NCBI RefSeq assembly: GCF_009870125.1
Contig: NC_046680.1
Span: 14,403,501 to 14,467,500, forward strand
Origin: Drosophila pseudoobscura
Taxonomy: Eukaryota; Arthropoda; Insecta; Diptera; Drosophilidae
DNA length: 64,000 bases
Reading direction: 5' to 3'
Shown: positions 55,701-64,000 of the stretch, piece after piece
Layout of the letters: each line of letters begins with the position of its first letter
How positions within the stretch are numbered: the stretch's first letter is position 1
Program-made: the position numbers and the translations under genes
Notes under the pieces: model-generated
Databases searched by the model: none
What the model was told of the DNA's origin: nothing
The model's input: only the letters and a program-made list of their open reading frames with translations

Positions 55701-58700
55701 CTCATCTCTGCTTCTCCATCTCTCTCTTTACAGAACGACAAGCGTCCGACGTCCAGCAATGCAGTCAGTCGTCCCTTTGGCAACGGCGGTGGGTTCTCGC
55801 CCACACGCACGCGCACCCAGTCTCAGGCAACAGTCTCGTCCGTTTCCGAGGCTCCGGCCACCCCAGCGCCAAGTCCGTACAGGCCACGCAATCGCTACCA
55901 GCCCGGCAGCTCCACAGCCCCAACCACATCCACGACGGACGGCAGTGCGGAGGTGAGCAGCAAGCGGTACAATCGCTTTGGCAGCAACCGCTCCAAGGCG
56001 ACGTCTACGACCACAACCACGCAGAACACACCCGCGGATCGGCCCAGCTTCGGACGCAAGTCGCCCAATCCCCGGCGGCCTGTGTTCATCAGTCGAGAGG
56101 TCAACGAGCCGCTGGCCGCGACCAGCAAGCGCCCCTTCAACTACAACAGCGCCAGCAGGCTGAAGCTGACACGCCCCACGGCCCGCACGACCAGCACCAC
56201 TGAGAGCGCAGAGCAGGAGGAAGAGGATGAGGATGAGGCCCAGCAGGAGCAGGAGCTGGAAGAAGAGGTAGACAGCGGAGAGCAGTACGAGCAGGAGTCT
56301 GGGGAACGGCCAGAAGATCACTCGGAGTCGTCCAGTTTGGAGAAGCTGCCGCTGCAGGAGGAGGGAGAGGTAACCCCAGTGATAGTCGCCCAGAACGAAG
56401 CTGCCATCCCCGAGACGGTAACCCAAAATGAGGAGGATGCGGACCCGTCCAGCACCAGCAGCACCGAAGAGTCCCAGACCGATTCATCGGAGACCACAAG
56501 CTCCGGTGAGGGCACCACCACCCTGCCCGCCAGCAATGACTATGAGTACGCAGAGGATGAGGAAAAGGAAAAGGAGAAGGCTACCACACCAATGCCCCTG
56601 GAGAGTGAATCCACCGAAGAGATTTTGGTGGAGGGCACCACGGAACTGCCAGTGCCAGAGAGCATTCCCAAGCAGGAGCAGGATCCTGTCATTCCGAGTC
56701 AGGCAGAAGCAGCCACTCCTAAGCAGGAGGATCCTTATTCTCCCACCCCCAATGATAAGGCCAAGGAGACGTCATCCAAGCAGGAGGAAGAATCCGAGTC
56801 ATCCGATTACGATGACGAAGAGGGTCTCGGCGAGGGCGAGGAGTACGAGTACGAGGATGAGGAAACTGGCGAGGCAGAACCCGAGGATTCCACCAGTGAG
56901 ACAGAAACGCAGCACTCCAGCTCCAGCTCTAGGCCAACGACCAGCAGCGAGCACGAGGAAGAGCGCGAGGTCATCTCCGTGGTGACCACCAAGAGCGTGG
57001 TCAATGGCTCAACAGTGCTTCCGGCCCCGGTAACGCCGAGTATACCCACGGATGAGGGCAAGCCAGAAGAGGTCCAGACAGGGGAGGAGGTCACAGATCC
57101 AGATCTTCAAAAGGAAAACCTGCCCGCGAGCGGGGACACTGCCAATGCCACCGAGAACTATGTCGTAGTGGCATCGATACAGCCAAGCCGGAGCATCAAC
57201 GGAGCCCGCTTTCTGCCCTTCCCGGCCATCGAGCAGGAGGAGACCAAGCAGACGCTCTCCGAGCTGGAGCGCAAGGTGCACTCCAAGCAGCAGCAGCAGC
57301 AGCCCCCACAGAAGCAGCCCGAGAGCAGCGAGGAGCCTAGCACTTCCAGCTCGTCCACATCCACAGCCCCGCCACTGGCCGCCTCCACAGAGAGCATCAT
57401 CGATAAACTGGACCGCGTCCAGTCGGAGCTGTCCAGTGGCCTGCTGTCCGGGAAGTATCCGATTATCAGCCAAATGGATTCCTCCACACCGGCCACGAGC
57501 ACCACGCTGGGATCCGGATCCGGATCAGGTCGATTTGCGCCGCACATCAGGAAGTTCCAGCCAAAGACCACGCCGGCTCCGAGCACCACGAGCAGTGGCA
57601 GCAGTCGGGTCAAGGTCCAGCACTTTGACGAGAGCGAAATGGATGAGCTGGCCGGCCTCCTGCCCGTCGGATTCAAGCCGAAGTCGAGCTACAAGAACCG
57701 GAAGATCACAACCACCACCTCCACGACAGAAGCGCCCGCCGTGGAGCCACCTAGGAAGCCAGGACGCAACAGCACCATCAGTCGGTCCTTCAAGAACGGT
57801 CAGGTCACAGTACAGGATGTGGCGTTGGCGGGTCTGCTGCCCAAGGGCTACAAGCCACCCAGGACAACAGCTAAAACCACCAGCACGACAACGACGACGA
57901 CCAGTCCGGACGAGGGCAGCAGCAGCTCCAGTCTGGAGAGTCTCTTCAGTGGCGTCAAGTTCGAGGACAGCCTGGCCGCCCTCCTGCCCAAGGACTATAA
58001 AGTAAGCGGCACCCCTCGACCCGCCTTCACGACTGTGGACGACATCTCCAAGTTCCTGCCACCCGGCTTCAAGCTGAACAGCACCACCGTTGCGACGACC
58101 ACGCCTCGATCCCATCCCGTGGCCGTGCCTTTCGATGATCTGAGCAAGTTCTTGCCTCCTGGCTACAAAGCGCCCGCCAAGGAGAAGGCCGACGCCGTCC
58201 CCAAGCTGCCCGAAGGTGTGAAACCCATCAAAATAGAGGATCTGAGCGCTCTCCTACCGCCTGGATTCAAGCTGAACGAGACCGCCAAGGCGGACACTTC
58301 GAGCGACGAGGATCTGCTGGCCTCTCTGCTGCCCCCGGGATTCAAGTCACCGAAGGTACATCCAGCCTCCACCTCCACTACTACAAATAAGCCCAAGCCG
58401 GTGGCGTCAAGCACCACTGAAGCGCCAGCAAGCGAAGGAAGCGGCCTAAAGGTAGTCTTCCCAAAAGGCTTTCATAAGCGTCTCGGATCCCATCGCCTGA
58501 CCACGCCGCACCCCGGAAATGATGGCCAGGCTGATGCAGTCACACCCTCATCGGACGGAACCCCGCCGGTGGTCATCAAAAAGGGTCCACCCACGCGAGC
58601 CACCACGGAGTTCACCGGCTGGCCCACACCGCCCACCACCCCGCTGTCCATCGAGAAGCTAAATGCCCAGACAATCAACTTTGAGGATCTGCTGACGCCC

Positions 58701-60093
58701 AGCGCGAGCAGCAGCACCACCAGCACCAGCACATCGACAACGAGCACCACGACAACGACAACGCCGCGGCCGACAAAGCCGGGACACTGCACGGCCGACT
58801 GTGATCTGGCGGCCACCATCAAGATCATCGACGGCGTGGCCTGGAAACCCGAGCTCCTGGATCACAACACGCTCGAGTGGAAGAATCTGGCCCACGAGCT
58901 GGAGGCGCAGGTAGGCGTCGCCCTCCGTTCTTTGCCTTCATCTGTTGAATGCTCACTGCTCGTTCCTCTCCTTTCAGCTAAATGAAGTGTACTCCAGCGC
59001 CGATCAGCTGAACAAGTGGTACAAGAAGGTGCGCATCGATAGCTTCAGCAAGGGCAGTGTGCTGGTCGACTACTACGTGGAGCTGGCCAACATAACGGAG
59101 GACGTGGACACACAGGAGATCCGGCAGCTGTTCCACGATGCGCTAACCAAACCTGTGGCACCTGCGCTGCCCGACAAAGATGCCGAGGAGAATGAGACGG
59201 ACAGCGTGTCCGGGCCGCAGGAGGAGCAACTAGTCACGGCCAGCTATCAGATGGGCAAATACATCATTGATCCGGTGGCCACCGATTTTAGTGGTGAGTA
59301 GTTGGACATCGCAGCTCTCTGAACGCAAGCCAATCCTTTCCGTTTCCCTGCAGTCATAGCCAAGAACTTGAACACAAATGTGGAGTTTGCAGAGGAGGAT
59401 CTGCTCATTCCCCAATGGGCCATAGTCGTGATTGTGATTGGAGTTGGTTCCCTGGTCTTTGTCATCATCTTTGGCGTCACAGTGGTAAGTCGCACGTTGA
59501 TTGTTCTGGGCTCCACTAAACCCATGCCCATTTTCAGCTGCTCAATCGTCAGAAGAGGGCCAAGAAGACGCCCATTCCCTTGACCAATGACATGCTGAAC
59601 GAACTGAAGGTCAACCACATGGGTGGTGCGGACAACTACGGCGTGGATGACTTCTACAACATTGATGATCCCTGGAACGATACCAAGCAGCCAATAAAGC
59701 CGAAAGTAAGTCGAGTGCCGTGCTCTATTTCTACCACCCATTCTTATACTTTCAATTGTTCCTTTGCAGCGCTTTACCAATTCGATGCATGGCAGTAATA
59801 GCTCCAACATTTACGACAGCTGGCGCTCCACCCGTCATCCGCACAGCAATGCCGACTATTTCTATGACCAGCAGCCGACGTACTCGCAGAAGGGTGACTC
59901 CCTGAAGCGGCCGCATCATGGCCACCAGTATCCCGCCCATCAGCAGCAACAGCACCAGCAGCATCCGCAACAGCATCAGCAGGCATATGGCCACCAATAT
60001 CCGGATGCCTTTGCCGATGCCCACCAGATGTACAGCTATAACAATCATGCGAGTCGGACGCGCTATTCGCGCGACTACGATCCCGATTTCTAG
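28759..60093 (+). CDS. Type I membrane protein with LLPxGaK repeats, SEA domain and one TM helix
   Basis: Eight coding exons: 28759-28897, 50670-50911, 53651-53917, 55734-58910, 58978-59293, 59354-59484, 59538-59705 and 59770-60093. All join in frame to 1587 residues. The first ATG (context AAACAATG) starts a basic then hydrophobic signal peptide ending CSVSAQ. The ectodomain has Phe/Gly/Pro/Ser stretches, an Arg- and Thr-rich part, a highly acidic Glu/Ser/Thr-rich part (about residues 370-640), and seven motifs like LLPPGFK (about 849-1085). A SEA domain follows (about 1240-1335) with GSVLV at 1301-1305, the class of site where SEA domains self-cleave. The TM helix is about 1402-1424. The cytoplasmic tail of about 160 residues is rich in Tyr, Asp, His and Gln. 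I do not recognise the gene name. Its likely role as an apical or matrix-facing mucin-like protein is inference. Confidence 0.9.
31487..31546 (+). other. Short uORF overlapping the rhi start codon
   Basis: An ATG at 31487, seven bases before the rhi ATG, opens a 19-codon frame plus TAA in the +1-shifted frame, running 50 bases into the rhi coding region. The two starts read CATGAAAAATGAAAA. If scanning ribosomes use the first ATG, rhi output would fall. Whether the transcript begins upstream of 31487 is not known. Confidence 0.5.
31494..33054 (+). CDS. rhi: Rhino, HP1-family chromo/chromoshadow protein, nested in a host intron
   Basis: Exons 31494-32177, 32326-32556 and 32992-33054 join in phase 0 to 325 residues. 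Rhino is a germline nuclear HP1 paralogue that marks dual-strand piRNA source loci by binding H3K9me3. The chromodomain (about 21-75) has EYVVEKI, GKRF, WEP and NLGNC, shared with Rhino rather than HP1a, and an aromatic cage Tyr23, Trp44, Phe47. A hinge of about 160 residues has a Ser run (about 122-160), Pro/Gln repeats and a basic KKKVKF patch near 185. The chromoshadow domain (about 243-298) resembles Rhino's (HIDEIKDLY against HINDIKEAY). The hinge is shorter than in melanogaster (418 residues in total). The third exon is less certain: without it, reading continues from 32557 to TAG at 32593. No AATAAA was noticed close downstream. Confidence 0.82.
36425..36864. repeat. Three-copy 160-base tandem array with inverted-repeat core
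   Basis: Three head-to-tail copies begin near 36425, 36544 and 36704. Copies 2 and 3 have a 160-base period and differ at only a few sites. Copy 1 lacks about 41 bases in its middle. Each copy contains the same inverted repeat, TGAGTTTGAAAACTCA, at 36502, 36662 and 36822, exactly 160 bases apart. The sequence is AT-rich and has no coding frame. It may be a small satellite or the internal repeats of a non-autonomous mobile element; no terminal inverted repeats or target duplication were identified. Confidence 0.9.
45161..45200. repeat. Five-copy 8-base minisatellite (GTGGCTGT/ATGGCTGT)
   Basis: Five perfect or near-perfect tandem octamers lie in the host intron, with three GTGGCTGT followed by two ATGGCTG-type units. 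This looks like simple slippage; no function is suggested. Confidence 0.85.
46014..46041. repeat. Four-copy 7-base tandem repeat (AGTCAGT)
   Basis: Four perfect heptamers lie in the host intron. Each contains TCAGT, the core of the arthropod initiator, but no promoter context is evident. Confidence 0.85.
50912..53650 (+). other. Intron 2 of the SEA-domain gene (2739 bases), no gene seen
   Basis: This is a phase 0 GT-AG intron. Only short ORFs overlapping on both strands are present, and no RNA gene or mobile element was recognised. Confidence 0.85.
53918..55733 (+). other. Intron 3 of the SEA-domain gene (1816 bases), no gene seen
   Basis: This is a phase 0 intron with a GTAAGG donor and a CTCTCTTTACAG acceptor. 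No recognisable internal feature was found. Confidence 0.85.
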
Positions 60094-60600
60094 TTAAGCC
60101 ACCGACTACACTACACTACACTGCCCATCCACGCACTAGCTTTAGTAACTTGCGAACGATTTTGTGTTGTGTTGTGTTGTAACTTAATAGCCTAAAGTAT
60201 CATAGTACTTACATATAATGCTGCTACTACATACTCGTATTTATCGTACAGTACTGCAGTACAGTCTGCTGGCTTGGCTCAAAAGTCGTCCCGCTTTTCT
60301 GTACCCACAGCCAGAGGTACGGTATTCTAAATGGAGCTGCTATATCTGGATGCGATGTACTGCTTCAAAGCTATTTTAGATGATACAGAATAGAACTTGG
60401 GGTCGTATCCCCGGAAAATAAATAGTCATGCACTCTTAGTTAATCCTAGCTCGTAACTGAATAGTAGATGTATGTATCTAGTACATAAACTAAATATATT
60501 TTCTATAGATTGTATTATTTAATATACTACGGCGGCTTGCTACTAATAATGTCTAAATTTAGACAATTAAATAAATCTTAAAGAGTATTCAATGAGCCCT
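60094..60600 (+). terminator. 3' UTR and poly(A) signals of the SEA-domain gene
   Basis: AATAAA occurs at 60417-60422 and 60570-60575. A perfect 14-base palindrome, GTCTAAATTTAGAC (60551-60564), lies just before the second signal. Transcription should end before the tRNA cluster that begins at 60651. Which signal is used cannot be told from sequence. Confidence 0.5.
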
Positions 60601-60650
60601 AGACAATGGCGGAAAATACAATTGGCAGAAAAACAAATAAAAAATAGAAT

Positions 60651-60723
60651 TGCCGAAACCCGGGATTGAACCGGGGACCTTTAGATCTTCAGTCTAACGC
60701 TCTCCCAACTGAGCTATTTCGGC
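60651..60723 (-). tRNA. tRNA:Phe-GAA: tRNA-Phe (GAA), copy 1
   Basis: This 73-base gene reads GCCGAAATAGCTCAGTTGG at its 5' end and folds into a standard cloverleaf. The anticodon loop is CTGAAGA with GAA, for Phe codons. The A box (TAGCTCAGTTGG) and B box (GGTTCAATCC) for Pol III are intact, and the discriminator is A. There is no intron. T runs follow on the minus strand (A runs near 60630-60645) and serve as a Pol III terminator. Confidence 0.98.
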
Positions 60724-60976
60724 GGATGTTCATGGAAAGACCAATGTTCTTGTGAAAATAAGCAGATTGGTTTCTAGTTTAAGCAGTTTTGCAGCACTGC
60801 TTTAGAACAAGCTTAATTTCCCCTGGGTCAAAAAAATACTACCAAAATGGTTTTTGTTTGACTGAGAAATATATGTTTTGCTAGCATTTAATTTGCCAAA
60901 ACTTAATACAAATATGGAAAATAGTAAAAGAAAAGAATTAAATTTATTTTTTCTTAAAAGAAAAAAAATAAGTATT

Positions 60977-61049
60977 TGCCGAAACCCGGGATTGAACCGG
61001 GGACCTTTAGATCTTCAGTCTAACGCTCTCCCAACTGAGCTATTTCGGC
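60977..61049 (-). tRNA. tRNA:Phe-GAA: tRNA-Phe (GAA), copy 2
   Basis: This copy is identical in all 73 bases to the first copy, with the same anticodon, boxes and discriminator. A long A run just to its left on the plus strand provides the terminator. It starts 326 bases from copy 1, with unrelated flanks. Confidence 0.98.
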
Positions 61050-61168
61050 ATATGCTAGAGCTTTGCCAAATGACCAATTTCTCATTGGCCAATTCTGCAA
61101 GGGTTTCAAAAATACTTATAAATATAAATATGCATTAATGAACACAAAATACAGAAAAAAGATTTCAT

Positions 61169-61241
61169 TGCCGAAACCCGGGATTGAACCGGGGACCTTT
61201 AGATCTTCAGTCTAACGCTCTCCCAACTGAGCTATTTCGGC
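61169..61241 (-). tRNA. tRNA:Phe-GAA: tRNA-Phe (GAA), copy 3
   Basis: This is a third identical 73-base copy, 192 bases from copy 2, with an A run (AGAAAAAAG) at its 3' side giving a Pol III terminator. It lies just beyond the likely 3' end of Smurf on the same strand. Confidence 0.98.
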
Positions 61242-61354
61242 ATCTGCTCAATGTGCGACTAAAGTTGGCTTTTGTCAACCCACGCATCAAGCGCCTTACA
61301 GATCTTTTCCCGTCGAGTGCTTGAATATTCAGTCACGCTTCGTTTGAATGAAAA

Positions 61355-62820
61355 TACATGGTTTATAAGGCTCATTTATTTATTAACTTAATCCCTTTTG
61401 GTTATCGGATCAAAGTCCTTGTCAATGTTTGCAGGGTTTCGGTTTCTGCTTCAGAATTCTTAGTGGTTCACATCCTAGAGCTCGCTAAAGCTAAAAGTTA
61501 ACGATCGATTTGTGTTGTATCTTGTTTAGGGCTAAGTTCTATATAAATCAATAGAGTTTTCACATATGCAATACACATTTCGGGCTGTATGGTGGGCTCG
61601 GGAATGGGGGTGGGGAGGCTATGGGGCGGGGGCTCTTAAATAACTACCAATTGTTGTTTCGCTTCAATTAAAGATTAAAGACAGTTAAAAATTTTCACTA
61701 ATATCACCTTCTAGAAATTTGTCCAATTCGTTGCGATTAAAAATTGATGTAAATATGTGTGTATATGTAATACATATTATGTATGCGATTTGATCCGTAA
61801 TTGTTTTGATTTTGGCATGAATGGCGAACCGAACCGGGCGAAACAAAAGGTCAACGAAATGGTAATGGAAATCAAAAGCAATACAAAATATAATTTAATT
61901 TAAATAATTTGCATTTATTTAAAAAATAATTAATTTACGAGTTGAGTAATTTTTCAAGTTTTTTGATTTGCCATCGTATTGTGTTGTGAATTCTTATTAA
62001 ATAATAATGCGTGTGAGTCGATGAGTGTATGTGTGGTGTGGGGTGGAGTGTGGTGTGGTGTGTATATTTAAGGACAATTTAAACAATAATTAAAAACTTA
62101 GCAGTGAATTCTCGATTGGTTTTTATAAATGTACAAAATGTAATTAATAAACATCAAAAACTATATATTTTAAACTAAACAAAAGCACAGAGAATTGCCG
62201 GTCCAATGCCTACAATTAATTAAAATTTGTTTTTAATGCCTAATTATCAACTATGATATATGTATAATCAATGTATATTTGTATGTATGTATAATTGGTT
62301 TCGTAATATTTTAAACTACAATTTATAACATGCGCCACGACGTAAACGAACAAAGGCCCTGGGTTGGGGGAAGATGGATGCCAATAATGGACAGACGATA
62401 GAAATACAGATGTATATATAATATATAAACGCTTTATGGGAGGGAGGTGTGTGTGTGGGTGTATATATATTATGTATATATTTATATATATAAATGTATA
62501 TGTGTATATGCACTTGGTAACTATGTATAAGATGAGAGTCCGTACATACTCGCTAAATAATTGATTTTCAACTGCAAAAAGCGCAGCGCACACACGATTG
62601 AACAGCAACAAACAAATTATATAGAAACAAAAGGTATGTGGAATCGGCAGGGATCAGGGTCCCTAGAATTTTGATATAAGCGTCGCGTTCTCCTCGCATG
62701 CGCCTTTTTGTATATGTATATGTTGGTGTATATTTATTTATAGGTGCCTATGTATTTGCATATGCGTGGGTGTGGGTGTGTGGGGGATTTTATCTCTGGA
62801 TTCTATCGATCGCTTGGTCC
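61355..62820 (-). terminator. Smurf: Probable long Smurf 3' UTR with tandem poly(A) signals
   Basis: About 1.45 kb after the Smurf stop, the minus strand has two overlapping AATAAA signals (61384-61379 and 61380-61375). They lie only 130-140 bases before the tRNA cluster, a natural transcript end. Between stop and signals the DNA is AT-rich with TA and TG microsatellites (especially 62400-62520 and 62700-62790) and has no credible gene. A shorter 3' UTR is possible, because other TTTATT matches occur on the plus strand. Confidence 0.4.

Positions 62821-64000
<1,180 letters not shown>

Noticed and set aside
55728..56426. 232-codon minus-strand ORF opposite the SEA-gene exon
   Set aside because: It is a shadow of the Glu/Ser/Thr/Arg-rich coding exon, giving Leu/Gly/Arg-rich low complexity. 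The plus-strand frame joins cleanly to flanking exons with splice sites.
60878..61138. 86-codon plus-strand ORF with NPGLNRGPLDL
   Set aside because: The recognisable part is the translated antisense of tRNA-Phe copy 2, a common false protein call. It has no independent support.

Overview
This is a nuclear chromosome segment from a fruit fly (Drosophila), read as raw genomic DNA. The evidence is short 53-79 base introns with GT(GC)-AG borders, AT-rich non-coding DNA with CA/TG/CT microsatellites, and four protein genes that match known Drosophila families closely: eIF3c, a CCHamide-1-type neuropeptide GPCR, the HP1-family protein Rhino, and the HECT ligase Smurf. From memory, these Drosophila melanogaster genes lie near one another around cytological region 54 of chromosome 2R. 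The proteins differ from the melanogaster versions I remember, so I infer a non-melanogaster species, possibly of the obscura group; that guess is weak.

Layout. (1) 1-3163, minus: eIF3c, complete except for the last residue or residues, with a likely 5' UTR intron, a TCT-like initiator and a DRE (TATCGATA); a second DRE lies at 3370. (2) 3.2-13.5 kb: about 10 kb with no supportable gene, either intergenic or an upstream intron of the next gene. (3) 13.5-20.0 kb, plus: the eight-coding-exon CCHamide-1 receptor gene, 493 residues, with three upstream ORFs, a GC-AG intron and two very short introns that stay open in frame. (4) 20.0-27.0 kb: no gene seen. (5) 28.76-60.09 kb, plus: an eight-coding-exon gene for a 1587-residue type I membrane protein. 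It has a signal peptide, a very long acidic and Ser/Thr/Pro-rich ectodomain, seven copies of an LLPxGaK-type motif (a = aromatic), a SEA domain with a GSV autoproteolysis-type site, one membrane helix and a Tyr/His/Gln-rich cytoplasmic tail. Its first coding intron is 21.8 kb. (6) Inside that intron, same strand, 31.5-33.05 kb: a three-exon rhino orthologue with chromodomain, Ser-rich hinge and chromoshadow domain. The same intron holds a three-copy 160-base tandem array at 36.4-36.9 kb. (7) 60.65-61.24 kb, minus: three identical tRNA-Phe(GAA) genes between the convergent 3' ends of the SEA gene and Smurf. (8) 62.8-64.0 kb, minus, cut by the right edge: the last four exons of Smurf, covering most of the HECT domain.

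The genes do not form an operon or a common pathway. They are independent eukaryotic genes: translation initiation (eIF3c), peptide signalling (CCHa1-R), germline piRNA-locus chromatin (rhi), apical or extracellular-matrix-type membrane protein (SEA gene), tRNA supply, and BMP/Hedgehog pathway ubiquitination (Smurf). I found no new multigene system. The most interesting items are the diverged nested rhino with a likely extra C-terminal exon, the SEA/LLPxGaK-repeat protein, the frame-preserving mini-introns in the receptor, and the tandem array in the host intron.
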